Shown here piece after piece: positions 16,134 to 26,800 of a stretch of 60,461 bases of DNA. The notes beneath the pieces are model-generated. The model saw nothing but the letters and a program-made list of their open reading frames with translations, made no database searches and was not told the origin of the DNA. Source of the DNA: Deltaproteobacteria bacterium (GTDB lineage Bacteria > Desulfobacterota > Binatia > HRBIN30 > CADEER01); assembly GCA_029262455.1 (NCBI GenBank), contig JAJCZJ010000030.1:1-60461 (forward strand), written 5' to 3'. A program made the position numbers and the translations under genes. Numbering within the stretch: the first letter of the stretch is position 1; every line of letters starts with the position of its first letter.

Positions 16134-17449
16134 AGACGGCGGGAGACTTCGTTCTCCAGGAGCTCCTGACGGCCCGAGACCGGCTTCGGGTCGAGGTTCT
16201 CGTTTCGCACCTGCTCGTACAGTCCATCGAGGTCTTGCTTGCCCGACAGAATGTCGGCGCCGAGCCCGTTGTCCCATTGGCCGTAGCGTTGAGCGACGTT
16301 GTCGCTCAGGGGCTTGTCGGCGATGAGTGTCTCGGCGCAGAGCAGGGCGCGGGCGATCGTGTCCATCCCTCCGATGTGGGCGTAGAAGAGATCTGTCGGG
16401 TCGATGCTCTGACGGCGCAGCTTGGCGTCGAAATTGAAGCCGCCGCTGCCGATCCCGCCATGCTTTATGATTTCGTAGATTGGCAGGGTCATCTCCTCGA
16501 CGCTGTTGGGAAACTGGTCGGTGTCCCAGCCGTTCTGGGGATCGCCGCGATTGGCGTCGACGCTGCCGAAGATGCCGTTGGCGATTGCGTACGCGACTTC
16601 GTGGTGAAAGCTGTGGCCTGCCAGCGTGGCGTGGTTTACCTCGATATTGAGCTTGATCTCTTTCTCGAGGCCGTACTTCTGCAGGAAGGCGAAGACGGTA
16701 GCGCAGTCCCTGTCGTATTGGTGCTTTGTGGGCTCGTGTGGCTTCGGTTCGATAAGGAGTGTTCCCTTGAATCCGATCTTGTGTTTGTGCTCGACGACCA
16801 GTTGCATGAACCGTCCGAATTGATCCAACTCGCGTTTGAGGTCGGTGTTGTGCAAGGTGTCGTAGCCTTCGCGACCTCCCCACATGACGTAGTTTTCGCC
16901 GCCCAATCGGTGTGTCGCTTCCAGGCAGTGCTTCACTTGCGCTGCGGCGTAGGCGAATACCTGCGGATCCGGGTTGGTCGCGGCGCCTGCCGCGTAGCGG
17001 GGATGCCCGAAGAGATTGGCTGTTCCCCACAGGAGTCGAACCCCCGTGCGCTCCATCTGGGCCTGAGCCTCTTCGAGGATTGCGTCGAGTCGATCGCAGC
17101 TGCCGGCAAAGGTCTCTGCCTCGGGAGCGATGTCGCGATCGTGGAAACAGAAGAAGGGGGTGCCGAGCTTTTCGAAGAACTCGAACGCGACCGCGAGTTT
17201 ATGACGCGCCATTTCCATGGCGTCACCATCTGCAGTTATCCAAGGTCGGTCGAAGGGGCCGGCGCCGAAGACATCGTCTCCCGGCCAGCAGAACGTATGC
17301 CAGTAGCAGGCCGCGAAGCGCAGGATTTCGGCCATCGGCTTGCCGAGTACCTCGCGCTCCGCATCGTACCAGCGAAAGGCGAGGGGGTTGTCTGTATCGG
17401 GGCCGAGAAACGGGATCTTTTCGACGTCTTCGAAGTATGGCTTGGTCAT
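16121..17449 (-). CDS. xylA: Xylose isomerase
   Basis: 442 residues, the length of the longer (class II) xylose isomerases such as that of E. coli. The start [35 protein letters not shown] (catalytic His and Asp), [11 protein letters not shown], and the metal-site signature [16 protein letters not shown] are all present, followed by FNFDAKLRR. It interconverts D-xylose and D-xylulose using two divalent metal ions. It lies alone on the minus strand, divergent from a zinc dehydrogenase 97 bp away. The kinase partner xylB is 16 kb away in the same window. Upstream, ATGTTTATTGGAAGGGG precedes the ATG but no sharp promoter was identified. Confidence 0.97.
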   Translation of the reverse strand: MTKPYFEDVEKIPFLGPDTDNPLAFRWYDAEREVLGKPMAEILRFAACYWHTFCWPGDDVFGAGPFDRPWITADGDAMEMARHKLAVAFEFFEKLGTPFFCFHDRDIAPEAETFAGSCDRLDAILEEAQAQMERTGVRLLWGTANLFGHPRYAAGAATNPDPQVFAYAAAQVKHCLEATHRLGGENYVMWGGREGYDTLHNTDLKRELDQFGRFMQLVVEHKHKIGFKGTLLIEPKPHEPTKHQYDRDCATVFAFLQKYGLEKEIKLNIEVNHATLAGHSFHHEVAYAIANGIFGSVDANRGDPQNGWDTDQFPNSVEEMTLPIYEIIKHGGIGSGGFNFDAKLRRQSIDPTDLFYAHIGGMDTIARALLCAETLIADKPLSDNVAQRYGQWDNGLGADILSGKQDLDGLYEQVRNENLDPKPVSGRQELLENEVSRRLYSR

Positions 17450-17545
17450 GTTGTGCTCCTCATGTTTATTGGAAGGGGCATTGTCAGGAACCTAGCTTGT
17501 CTGCGTTCTTGATACACTCAGTCGGGTTCGGGTAGACGTACGGGC

Positions 17546-18589
17546 ATGAGAGGTCTCGTCTACCACGGCCCGAATGATATTCGATGCGACGATCTTGCTG
17601 ACCCGACTCCGCCCGATGCGAGTGGATTGGTCGTCGAAGTCGAGACCACTGCCATCTGCGGCTCCGATCTGCACAACTACCACGGTCACATGGGTCCCGA
17701 CACGGGATATGGCATTGGTCACGAGTGTATCGGCACAGTCGTCGAGAAGGGTAGCGAGGTTCACCGCTTTGGCACCGGTGATCGCGTCCTGGTGCCGGGA
17801 TTGGTCGGATGCGGTGCTTGTGACCCGTGCCGAGTCGGTGCGGTCAACGCTTGTGAGCTCGGCAATAGTCCGGTGTACGGTAACAACATGGGCTTGGGCG
17901 GCGCGCAAGCCGAGGCGGTTGCGGTGCCGCGAGCCGACTTTGCGCTGCGGCGCATTCCTGACGGCATCAGCGCCGAGCAGGCTGTGACGCTCACCGACAT
18001 TTTGCCGACCGGCTACTACGGCGCCCTCGGCGCGGAAATTTCGCCTGGTGATGACGTCGTTGTGATCGGGGCGGGGCCAGTTGGGATGATGGCGATTCTC
18101 TCGGCCCAGCTCTTCGGCCCAGCTCGAGTCTTCGTCATCGATTCGGTGCCGGAGCGCCTTGCGATGGCGGAGCGCCTCGGTGCGATTCCGTGCAATGTCG
18201 AGGAGGACGCTCCGGAGCAAATTCGTGCTGCCACGGATGGGCTCGGACCGCATTCGGTGATCGAAGCGGTGGGAGCAGACGCCACGATTCAGACAGCCCT
18301 TTGGTTGGTGCGCCAGGGCGGTGCGGTGAGTGTGGTCGGAGCGAATCTCAACATGGAGTTCCCGTTCCCGATGGGAATCGCGATGGCGCGCAGTCTCACG
18401 TTCCGGATCGGAATTTGTCCGGTCCCGCAGACGTGGCCGACGTTGATCCCGCTGGTCCTCGCGGGCAAGCTTCGACCGGAGTTTGTCTTCACCCATCGGA
18501 TGGCGCTCTCCGAAGGGGCGGCGGCCTACGAGCTCTTTGATAGCCGCCGCGATGGGGTGGTGAAAATTTTGCTCGATCCACGTCGCTGA
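17546..18589 (+). CDS. Zinc-dependent medium-chain alcohol/polyol dehydrogenase
   Basis: 347 residues. The catalytic zinc ligands are in TAICGSDLHNYHGH and GHECIGTVVEKGSE. The structural zinc loop is GCGACDPCRVGAVNAC with four Cys. The Rossmann motif VVIGAGPVGMMAILSAQLFG binds NAD(P). Members oxidise polyols, sugar alcohols, threonine or short alcohols. Its position facing xylA and next to the DUF1080 gene suggests a polyol or sugar substrate, which is inference. The ATG at 17546 opens MRGLVYHGPNDIR, the usual family start. The downstream DUF1080 ORF opens 2 bp after the stop. Confidence 0.9.
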   Translation: MRGLVYHGPNDIRCDDLADPTPPDASGLVVEVETTAICGSDLHNYHGHMGPDTGYGIGHECIGTVVEKGSEVHRFGTGDRVLVPGLVGCGACDPCRVGAVNACELGNSPVYGNNMGLGGAQAEAVAVPRADFALRRIPDGISAEQAVTLTDILPTGYYGALGAEISPGDDVVVIGAGPVGMMAILSAQLFGPARVFVIDSVPERLAMAERLGAIPCNVEEDAPEQIRAATDGLGPHSVIEAVGADATIQTALWLVRQGGAVSVVGANLNMEFPFPMGIAMARSLTFRIGICPVPQTWPTLIPLVLAGKLRPEFVFTHRMALSEGAAAYELFDSRRDGVVKILLDPRR

Positions 18590-18705
18590 GAATGTGCTTC
18601 TCCCGGCCGAGTTGCGACGCGCCGGATCACCGATTCGACAGGGCTATCCTCCGACGGGTACACGAACGCGAACAAGTTGCTCCGGTCTTGGATTATAGAA
18701 GTGCT

Positions 18706-19629
18706 TTGAAACGCCTCGTCGCAACGTGGATCGCTGTTTTGCTGACGGCCTTGGCTTTTGCCGAAGCCGACACTCGATCTGGACCTTCTGATCGCGTTCT
18801 CGATGTGATGGCACAAGTCGGCCCACGTGGGGAAGTGCGTTCTCTGTTCAATGGTCGCGATCTATCCGGCTGGGATCGCTATCTCGGTGTCGAGGAGGTT
18901 CCGACACTGCCGTTCAATCTCTTCGGTAGGTGGCCGGCGCCGATCGGGCGCGAGCACGACTCTTCCGGCGTCTACTCGGTCGTGCGAGAAGACGGTGTTC
19001 CGGTGATCCGCATCTCAGGCAGCATATGGGGCGCGCTGATCAGCCGCGCGGTGTACGAGAACTATCACCTGCGAGTCGACTACAAGTGGGGCCGGCAAAA
19101 ATTCGCGCCGCGCGCCGATGCCCCCCGTAATACCGGCGTCCTCTATCATTCTGTCGGCCCGGATGGCGCATTCTGGAGCTACTGGATGAGGTCGGCCGAG
19201 TTCGAGATCATGGAAGGGCGCACCGGGGATTTCACTTCCGTGGACGGAATCGAAGGGGTGACCACGTCGGATTGGGACCTTGCGGCGGGCTACCCGTGGT
19301 TGCGCTATTCCCGATCGGGTTCGGAGACCGGCGTGGGAGGAATGGCGTTTCGAGTCGCGGCCCGCGACGACTTCGAGAAGCCCGTTGGGCAGTGGAATCG
19401 CATCGACCTGTTCGTCTTCGGGGATTCGGCTGTGCACGTGGTGAATGGTACCGTGGTGTTCGCGATCGATGGGCTGCGGCACGAGGTTGACGGTGAGATG
19501 GTGCCCCTCACCAAGGGGGCGATTCAGCTTCAGTCAGAAGGAGCCGAGGTCTTTTTTCGCAGGATTGAACTACAGCCCATCGAGTCTTTGGAAGCAGCCT
19601 GGGAGATGTCGCCGGAGGTGGGGCGATAA
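18706..19629 (+). CDS. DUF1080 (3-keto-disaccharide hydrolase-type) secreted protein
   Basis: About 307 residues when started at TTG 18706, which gives an N-terminal signal peptide (LKRLVATWIAVLLTALAFAEA). The open frame extends upstream to 18592 without a signal. The domain begins RSLFNGRDLSGWDRYLG, the diagnostic DUF1080 opening, and continues through a concanavalin-like sandwich with WSYWMRSAEFEIMEG and the end GAIQLQSEGAEVFFRRIEL. Some DUF1080 proteins are reported to hydrolyse 3-keto-glycosides; activity here is inferred from the family. Neighbours with oxidoreductase and ThuA domains support a role in an oxidative glycoside pathway. Confidence 0.82.
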   Translation: MKRLVATWIAVLLTALAFAEADTRSGPSDRVLDVMAQVGPRGEVRSLFNGRDLSGWDRYLGVEEVPTLPFNLFGRWPAPIGREHDSSGVYSVVREDGVPVIRISGSIWGALISRAVYENYHLRVDYKWGRQKFAPRADAPRNTGVLYHSVGPDGAFWSYWMRSAEFEIMEGRTGDFTSVDGIEGVTTSDWDLAAGYPWLRYSRSGSETGVGGMAFRVAARDDFEKPVGQWNRIDLFVFGDSAVHVVNGTVVFAIDGLRHEVDGEMVPLTKGAIQLQSEGAEVFFRRIELQPIESLEAAWEMSPEVGR

Positions 19630-19729
19630 GGGCGTCGCAACGAAGGTGATCCGGTGTCGGATTCGTGATGTCGAGTCAGTCCCGGTCGGAGTTGGGCCGT
19701 CGCATCCGATGCTAAGCGGCGTTTGACTG

Positions 19730-20572
19730 CTAATTACCGGCTTCTAGTGCCTCGAGGTGAGTGACCCATTGGATAGTGTCGTTGTGCGAGTGCGTGAAAC
19801 CGATCGAGCGTTCGTAGGCGACCGTTGCCTCCGAGCGGTGTGCAATTACATACGTGCGGCGCCAGCCGTTTGTCGGGTTACCCCCCGAACCGTGGATGAT
19901 GCGCTCGTTGTGTACCGTGATGTCGCCGCGCTTGACCTCGAGCGGGACCAGCTTGTCCTCGCTGCGTAGATCGATGGTCAGGGTGTGTGTCTCTTCCCGG
20001 GCGCCCTCGTTGCTGGTGAGGATCGGCCGGTGCGGACGAAGCTGATCCTCTCGGTGTGAGCCGGGCACGACTTGTAGGCAACCGTTGGCGAGGGTTGCAT
20101 GATCGAGCGCCAGGGAGCACGTGACCGTGCGGGTGTCGGGCGTGCCGGTTGGCCAGTAACCGAGGTCCTGATGCCAAGCGAACACAGCTCCGTCGCGTCC
20201 CGGTCTCTTGCTGAGGAGCTGGTCGTAATCGAGGGTCGAGTCGTCGCCGATCAACTGTCGCGCGATGCTCTCGGCTCGCTGCTCGTAGAGGTTGTTGCGA
20301 AGCTCCGGGGCGTAGTTGCGCGGCAGGACGGCGTTGATGATGTTGAACTCTTCGAAGGGGCGGGAGTAGGGGCCACTCATGTCGCAGAAGTCACGGCCCA
20401 TTCCCTCCACTTCGCGGTTCATGAAGCGTTGGTAGATCGCCTCGATGGGTAAGATCTCTTTCTCGCTGACGACTTCGGGCAAGATCAGGTATCCGTCGCG
20501 CTTATAGGCTGCGATCTCGTCGTTAGTGAGTTGGTACCCACCGCTGGCGGCTTTTCGTTGGTGCGGTGTCAT
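19730..20572 (-). CDS. Phytanoyl-CoA dioxygenase (PhyH) family protein, copy 1
   Basis: 280 residues with the double-stranded beta-helix fold of Fe(II)/2-oxoglutarate oxygenases. It opens LTNDEIAAYKRDGYLILPEVV. The iron-binding HxD is WHQDLGYW, the distal His is in HNERIIHGSGGN, and the oxoglutarate Arg follows in WRRTYVIAH. It would hydroxylate a hydrophobic or small-molecule substrate. It is the last gene of the six-gene minus-strand run, starting 12 bp after the TonB receptor stop, so it is probably co-transcribed. It differs clearly from the second PhyH gene at 30880. Confidence 0.9.
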   Translation of the reverse strand: MTPHQRKAASGGYQLTNDEIAAYKRDGYLILPEVVSEKEILPIEAIYQRFMNREVEGMGRDFCDMSGPYSRPFEEFNIINAVLPRNYAPELRNNLYEQRAESIARQLIGDDSTLDYDQLLSKRPGRDGAVFAWHQDLGYWPTGTPDTRTVTCSLALDHATLANGCLQVVPGSHREDQLRPHRPILTSNEGAREETHTLTIDLRSEDKLVPLEVKRGDITVHNERIIHGSGGNPTNGWRRTYVIAHRSEATVAYERSIGFTHSHNDTIQWVTHLEALEAGN

Positions 20573-20584
20573 GCGAAAGCTGTA

Positions 20585-22942
20585 TCAGAAGCGGAACGAA
20601 ACCTCACCGCCGTAGGTTCTCGGCGACTGAAAAAATCTCGTCCCGGTGCCGAAGACCGAGAACAGGACAGTCGACTGATTGAAGTATGTCTCGTCCGTGA
20701 GGTTGCGACCCCAGGCGGCGATCTCGAGCTGGTCGTCCCAAAATTGGTAGGCCAGGCGCGCGTGAAGGAGATGCGTGGGCGACTGAATCTGATTTCCGTT
20801 GTAGGTGATGGTGTCGGTGTAGGTCCATTCGAGTCGAGGCACGAGGTAGCCGTCGAGTTCTGCATGCTGGGTTTCGATGGGTAGGCTGTACTGGGCGCGG
20901 AGGTAGGTTCGCCATTCCGGGATCGACTGGATGGTCTCCCCAGACCTGTCGACTGGCGGGACCGTTGGGTCCGTGAACCCGTCAAAGAACTTGTCGTACT
21001 TGGCCTGCAGGTGCCCGACATTTGCGGCGAGACTGAGGCCCTCGATCGGAGCGGCCTCGAGATCCAGCTCGATGCCCTGGCTGGTCGCCTTCGCTGCGTT
21101 CTGCGTGAATCGTTCGACGCGGAATCCGCCCGGCGCGTCTGGGTCTGGAATCGACCCGGTCGTGACGACCTGAATGTCTTTGAACGGCATGATGAACCCG
21201 GACAGACTGAACGCCAGCCGCCGATCCAATAGGTTGCCTTTGAAGCCGACTTCGAAGTTCTCAATGTGCTCCGGACCGAATGCATCGAGGGATCCGAGAT
21301 TAGAGACGAAGCTGTTGAATCCGCCCCCACGGAATCCTTGCGAGTATGTAAAGTAGGTCATCAAGTCGTCGACCTGATCGCCTTTCCAGTCGTCCGGCAG
21401 TGTCAGCTGGAGGCTTCCCATCCAGGAAGTGTCGTCGAAGACGAGACGCCCGTTGGTGGCCGGCGGAGTGACGATGGGGTCGGCGAGAATGCCTGTAACC
21501 TCGAGGCTGATTTCCTTTCTTTCTTCGGTGTAGCGGACGCCTCCGGTCAGGTGCAGCCATTCGGTAAAGTCGATCGTGGATTGTCCGAAGAGGGCCCAGC
21601 TCGAGGTGTCCACTCTGTTGTTGGTGAGATCTTGTCGGATCGGCTGGACGCCGCCCGGCAGTGGCCCCGAAGTCGTCGTGGCGGATCGGCGAGCTTTCTC
21701 CCAGAAGGAGAAAACACCGATCACGGTATTGATTCGCTCTTCCCACGCCGCACTGTTGAACTGAAACTCGGCTTGGTACTGATCCTGAAATCCGGGGACA
21801 CCGTCTTCGAGCGAATCGCCGCCGTAGTCTGAAACTTTGACGACTGTGAGCGGCGTGCCGTCGAAGTCCTGCCGCAGCCGCGGGAGTTGGCTGCGCCACG
21901 ACCCGATGAATTTGATGTCGAGGTCGTCGAGGAAGAGTACCTCCCCGACATTCCAGCTGGTGTTGGACCAGATGCCGTAGCTCTCCAGGTCGACCAAACC
22001 GGGGACGTTCGTTCGACCGCTGAAGGGCCGTCCGAAGTCTTGGCAGGCATTGCGAAGATCGAAGGTCGGATCGGGAGAGAACAGAGCCTCGAGCGAGCCG
22101 CCGCCTTGATACTCGCAGTCGGCACCTCCGATGGTGGCGTGGCTCCGGGTCCACGACCCGCTCAGATCGACGGTCACGTCGTCGTGTGGCAGCAAGCGCA
22201 GCGAGCCGAGAAAGGAGAGACGGCTGCTCTCGGGGTGACGGGTGTCTTGCTGAAGGTCGGTGAAGTAGCCACCGGTGTTGTCGGAAGCGAAGGCGAAGCG
22301 TGAGAACAACAGATCGTCGATCAACGGGATGTTGATCTTGGATTCGGTGCGAACCGAATCGAAGCGGCCGGCGCGAATCAAAACTGATCCGGCGAGTTCG
22401 TCGTCCGGTTTTTTCGTATGGACCAAGATCGCGCCGCCGGTCGTGTTCTTGCCGAAGAGGGTGCCTTGTGGGCCGCGCAGGACCTCGATCTGCTCGATGT
22501 CGAGGACGTCGGTCAGGAGGCCGAAGGTGCGCGGCAGGAAAACGCCGTCAACGTAAGTACCGACACCTTGCTCGAAAGTGACGTCAGGGGAACCGGCGCC
22601 GATACCGCGGATGATCACGGTCGACTGAATGCCCTGGGCGCCGCCTTCGATGCGCAAGTTCGGCACCAGGTTCTGAATATCGTCGAGGCGTTGGACGTTC
22701 GACTCACGCAGGGTGTTGGCTGTAATCGCCGTCACTGACAGCGGCGTGTCCTGAATGAACTCGTCGCGGCGGCGCGCTCGAGTGACGATCTCCTCAATTC
22801 GAACGGGACGTGGCGCTTCGGCCTTTGTCTCGCTTCCTGGTGCTCCGTCGTCCTGCGCCAGAAGCGTTGTGATCGAGTTAGCGACGAAGCCGGCTGCGAT
22901 AACGGCTATCCGCGCCCAACATCTGCGTTTATCAGTGTTCAT
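20585..22942 (-). CDS. TonB-dependent outer-membrane receptor
   Basis: About 785 residues. The signal peptide is RRCWARIAVIAAGFVANSITTLLAQ. The plug domain covers about 55-165 (PLSVTAITANTLRES, NLVPNLRIEGGAQG, IEVLRGPQGTLFGKNTTGG). The rest is a 22-strand barrel ending in the expected C-terminal aromatic EVSFRF. It imports a large substrate using TonB energy. The ATG at 22942 overlaps the ThuA stop (TGATG), and the codons MNTDKRRC are themselves a family A dispersed repeat. An upstream extension of the frame lies inside the ThuA gene and is not coding. Located in a sugar operon, it probably imports an oligosaccharide or glycoside. Confidence 0.92.
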   Translation of the reverse strand: MNTDKRRCWARIAVIAAGFVANSITTLLAQDDGAPGSETKAEAPRPVRIEEIVTRARRRDEFIQDTPLSVTAITANTLRESNVQRLDDIQNLVPNLRIEGGAQGIQSTVIIRGIGAGSPDVTFEQGVGTYVDGVFLPRTFGLLTDVLDIEQIEVLRGPQGTLFGKNTTGGAILVHTKKPDDELAGSVLIRAGRFDSVRTESKINIPLIDDLLFSRFAFASDNTGGYFTDLQQDTRHPESSRLSFLGSLRLLPHDDVTVDLSGSWTRSHATIGGADCEYQGGGSLEALFSPDPTFDLRNACQDFGRPFSGRTNVPGLVDLESYGIWSNTSWNVGEVLFLDDLDIKFIGSWRSQLPRLRQDFDGTPLTVVKVSDYGGDSLEDGVPGFQDQYQAEFQFNSAAWEERINTVIGVFSFWEKARRSATTTSGPLPGGVQPIRQDLTNNRVDTSSWALFGQSTIDFTEWLHLTGGVRYTEERKEISLEVTGILADPIVTPPATNGRLVFDDTSWMGSLQLTLPDDWKGDQVDDLMTYFTYSQGFRGGGFNSFVSNLGSLDAFGPEHIENFEVGFKGNLLDRRLAFSLSGFIMPFKDIQVVTTGSIPDPDAPGGFRVERFTQNAAKATSQGIELDLEAAPIEGLSLAANVGHLQAKYDKFFDGFTDPTVPPVDRSGETIQSIPEWRTYLRAQYSLPIETQHAELDGYLVPRLEWTYTDTITYNGNQIQSPTHLLHARLAYQFWDDQLEIAAWGRNLTDETYFNQSTVLFSVFGTGTRFFQSPRTYGGEVSFRF

Positions 22943-22950
22943 CAGCGGTT
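22921..22950 (-). repeat. Dispersed 30-bp repeat family A, copy 3 (within start of TonB receptor)
   Basis: On the minus strand it begins AACCGCTGATGAACACTGAT. It overlaps the ThuA stop and the TonB receptor start, supplying the start codon and the first seven or eight codons of the receptor. Confidence 0.75.
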
Positions 22951-23829
22951 GGCCTTTCCCGACGCCTGCGAGCAGCCCGGTTCCACGGATCCCGCAGCCC
23001 AGCGGATCGCACCTTCGAGGACCTTGCGGTACGCGGGTTCGCTGTAGGCGCTGGCTTGGTGGCCAAGAGCGGAGTAGAAGGCGCGGCCTTTGCCGATGCA
23101 CTGGTACCACATGACCGGGTGGTCCTCGCCCATGCCGATGTCGCGGTCGACCAACCAGCCCATTTTCATGCGCGGGCTGTACGTTGTTTCGTCGAGCGTC
23201 GCGAGGACGTTGACCTTGCCGCGGGGGCTCGCCTCGAATGAATACCACTCATCGGTGCGCACCCAAGTCTCGCCCAGATGTTCGGTCGCTGGATGATTGC
23301 GATCCTCGATTCTCATCGTCGCCTCCTGGAACTGCGGTCCCATCGGGTGCCCGTTGAACTGTGCCCCGATGAGTGTCTCGACGTACCAATCCCACGCGTA
23401 TTTGAAATCGCCGCCGGCGCCGTGGATGCCGACGAAGCCACCACCGTTCTTCAGGTAGCTGCGAAATGCCGCCTTCTGCTCTTCGTCGAGAGTGTCGCCG
23501 CTGACCTGGTGCCAAACCACCGCGTCGAAGCTGCTGAGCTGCTCGGTGTTGTGTACGGCGCCGTTCTCAGTGGCAAAGGTCGACCAACCGTTGGCCTTGG
23601 CGATCTCTTCCAGGGCCGTGATGCCGGCTGGAATGGCCTCTTCGTGCCGAAAGCCGTTGGTCTTCGAGTAGATGAGAATCGCAGGGCGCTGCATTTCTGA
23701 CTCCATTGCCGGTGGCGTCGTGTGGTGGTGACTGGAAGGCCAGATGGCGCGCATTCCAGCGCAGCCCGACAGCAGCATGGCTGCGAGGAGCGGCACGACG
23801 ATCGTTTGGCGCTGTGGCTTACTCTTCAT
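22942..23829 (-). CDS. ThuA-like domain lipoprotein
   Basis: About 295 residues from ATG 23829. The signal ends in the lipobox LLSGC with Cys23, so it is lipid-anchored. The ThuA-like domain (glutamine-amidotransferase-like fold) starts AILIYSKTNGFRHEE and includes FDAVVWHQVSG, GGFVGIHGAGGDFKY and RTDEWYSFEASPRGKVNVL, then PVMWYQCIGKGRAFYSALGH. ThuA domains occur in trehalose/sucrose-type disaccharide oxidation loci; the exact activity is unknown. Its stop shares one base with the TonB receptor start. Start and length were chosen for the signal peptide; an upstream extension to 24087 overlaps the next gene. Confidence 0.88.
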   Translation of the reverse strand: MKSKPQRQTIVVPLLAAMLLSGCAGMRAIWPSSHHHTTPPAMESEMQRPAILIYSKTNGFRHEEAIPAGITALEEIAKANGWSTFATENGAVHNTEQLSSFDAVVWHQVSGDTLDEEQKAAFRSYLKNGGGFVGIHGAGGDFKYAWDWYVETLIGAQFNGHPMGPQFQEATMRIEDRNHPATEHLGETWVRTDEWYSFEASPRGKVNVLATLDETTYSPRMKMGWLVDRDIGMGEDHPVMWYQCIGKGRAFYSALGHQASAYSEPAYRKVLEGAIRWAAGSVEPGCSQASGKANR

Positions 23830-23872
23830 GATTTGCTCCTGTTGTTGGCCCGAGGTTTTCTGTTCGCATGGG

Positions 23873-26800
23873 TCAGTCGAGAGATGCCAAGAACTCCACC
23901 AAGTCCCGTAACTGACGGGCTTCGAAAACGTCGTCAAACGACGGCATGGCGCTGCCGAGATCACGCTGCTGGGCGATCTGGTTGCGCGGAACGGCGAGGG
24001 GTTCTGCGGTTCCGTGGTCGACCTCGGGGAGAATCTCCAGATAGTCGGCAGATTCATCGCGCAGCGCGCCGGCGACTGTCGTACCATCGGCCAGAACTAC
24101 TTCCACGCTGCCGTAGCCCGGTACGATGCTAGCGCCGGGTGCGACAATCGACTCGAGGATTTGACGACGTGTCGCGCGTTCTCCGATCTTGCTCAAGTCG
24201 GGTCCGGTGTCCCCGCCATTCTCGTCGATTGCATGGCACTTCTGGCAATCGCCGAGATCGTAGAAAACAACTCTGCCCTGTTCGGCGTTGCCGCCCTGCA
24301 GGGCCGCGGTGTTGCGCGATACTGGGTCGTTGGCACGGTTCGCGCGCAGGCTCTCCAGGCTCGCCAAAAGACTGTCGGTCGCCCTCTTTTCAACTGCTTC
24401 CTCAATGTCGACCTGCACGGCTGGATCTCCGGCCCCGGAGGCGATTTCTCGCATCGCGTCAGCCAGGCGCGCGTCTGCTTCAGGTGTGCCCAGTCGAGCG
24501 AGAGTCCGGTAGCTGCGCTGTCGCTCGATCAGCGTCGCGCCTGGGCCGAGATCGTCGATCGATGCGAGGGCGGCTTGCGGATCGACGGTTACGAGGACGT
24601 CTCGCGCCTCGGCGCGCAGTTCCGGCGCATTGCTGGCCAAAGCTGTCTTGATGGGTGTGTCGATGATCGGGTCGACGGCATCCTTGCGAGCGGCCAGCGC
24701 CTGGATGCTGGCGACTCTTACGGTTGGCGTGGCCGCGTCGTCACTGATTCTTTCGATCAGGTCGTCGTCATTGAGAGGCACACGATTGTAGGCCAGGGCG
24801 GTCTCGAGCGCTTGATCTTCCAGGTCGCTCTCGAGCAGGGCGGGGAAGTGGTGATCGATAGCAGCGTAGACCAACGACGGGTCGCGCGCTTCGAGTGGTC
24901 GGACGAAGGTGAGTACTCGCTCGCGTGGAGGCGGGTTCGCAAAGTCTCGAAGCACGATGAGAGCCTCGCGTCGCATCGCTTCTGGGTTAGCTGGATCGGC
25001 GGCGTGGAGCGCGACGCGCTCGGCCGCCGCGCTGGTGCCGACGCGGATGTTCGCGTTGATGACGCGTCGGTGTAGCGCGTAGCTCGTCTGCGTGTCGTCG
25101 TCCAAGTAGGGCAATCGTTGTCCGGCGAGCGCTCCGAGGTCTTCCATGGCCTCTTCGATTGGAACGTCGTAGATGGCGCGCGCCGCCTCGACGACGAGTG
25201 CTGGGTCTGGGTCTTTCAGGAAGTGGGATACGCGCGCGTCGCGGTGGCGCCGGAGAACCAGTAACGCTCCCATGCGGACTGCCGCAGAGGGATCGTCGCG
25301 CCGGCTGTACATCTCGTCTGCAGCTCCGATGCTGTAGAGGGCGAAAACGGCGGCATGCCGCAGGTACGGGTCGCGGTCGTCGTTGTCGCGAAGAACACCG
25401 GTAAGCGGTGCGACCGCGTCGCGGACCTGAAGCTTGCCAAGAGATTGCGCGGCGAAGAACCTCACTCGATCTTCGCTGTCTTTCAGCAACGACACCAATA
25501 AAGGGGACATGCTCGTGGCGTGGCCGTCGCCAACCGCGTGCGCCTCGCCAACCGCCCGCGCCTCGCCAATCGCCCGCGCCTCGCCAATCGCCCGCGCGAC
25601 CTGGGCGCGAATCTCGCTTTCTTCGCCAGTCAGCCAATCGAGGTCTGGGCCGAGGTCTTCGACGGCACCGAGTTGGGTCAGACCCCAGATCGCGTGGATC
25701 CTCGCCAGCTCGGGGGCCTCCGGGTCGCGGGCGGTCATTGCCAGCTCCGGTGCCGCTGCCCTCGACACTAGCTCGAGCTGCGCGACCCGGCGGACGCGTC
25801 GGTCTTCGTTCCCCAGCAGCGCAACGACTTCGTCGGTCGCCTTGTCGGCCAACCCTTCGGATACGACGCGCTTGGTCAGGAGAACTCTCGGGTCTGGTGT
25901 GGCTGGAGATAGTCGAGCCAACGAGGCTTTCTTGGACATCTGGTCGAACTCGGAAACGAGAATGCCGCCGTCGTAGTCGAAGACCAGATCGGTCGCGAGG
26001 ACTTGCCAGAGAAACTTATGAGGATCTTTGATCTCAAAACCGGCCCCGAGCGGCTGTGGCTCAAAGGACCAGATGCCGGTCCGCTCAAGGACGTAACGGT
26101 AGTCGCAGAGGAAGAGATGATTGTCGTAGCGGTCGGACAGACCGATGCCGGGATATGCGGCCATCCCTGAAGGGCCGTCGGTCAGATTGGCGATGGGTGG
26201 AACGATCCAGGCGGGCTGGTTCGGGTGCGCCGGCTTCCATAAATGTTCTGCCATCCACGCCGCTCCGCGATTGTCGCCCTTGGCGGTTTGAAACGGGCTG
26301 GCCCACCCGGTGTCTCCGCCCTCGACGACGTAGACGATGCGGGCGCCATCACCGAAATCACCGTTGTTGTCACCGGTAAACAAATTGCCGTAGTCATCGA
26401 AGGCGAGCTCCTGCGGATTGCGCAGGCCCTCGGCGAACACTTCGAGTTCCGAACCGTCCGGGTTCATACGAAATACCGCGCCGCGGCCTGAATCCATGGG
26501 TGGCACCAGGTTGCGACCATCGGACGTCGTGACGTTGTAGCCGCGGTCGCCGATCGAGTAATAGATCTTGCCGTCCGGGCCCCAGGCCAGGCCGTGCATG
26601 TCGTGCCCGTGGAGAGAAGTGCGCACGCCGTAGCCGCTACTGAGGGAGGTTCGTTCCTCTGCGGTTCCGTCGTGGTCGCTATCGCGCAACAGCCATACAT
26701 TCGGGATGTTGGTGTAGTAGATTTGGTCGCCGTCGACCAAAACGCCGGACCCAATGCCATCGAGCGGATCTTGAAACAGCGCCAGGTCTCGCTGTGTATC

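Noticed and set aside
15648-17512. Long open frames of 460-498 codons over xylA
   Set aside because: They run through the xylose isomerase gene in other frames and lack any recognisable product; GC-rich codon use creates them.
22943-23248. N-terminal extension of the TonB receptor to 887 residues
   Set aside because: The extra 102 residues are arginine-rich frame noise inside the ThuA gene; the signal peptide begins at 22942.
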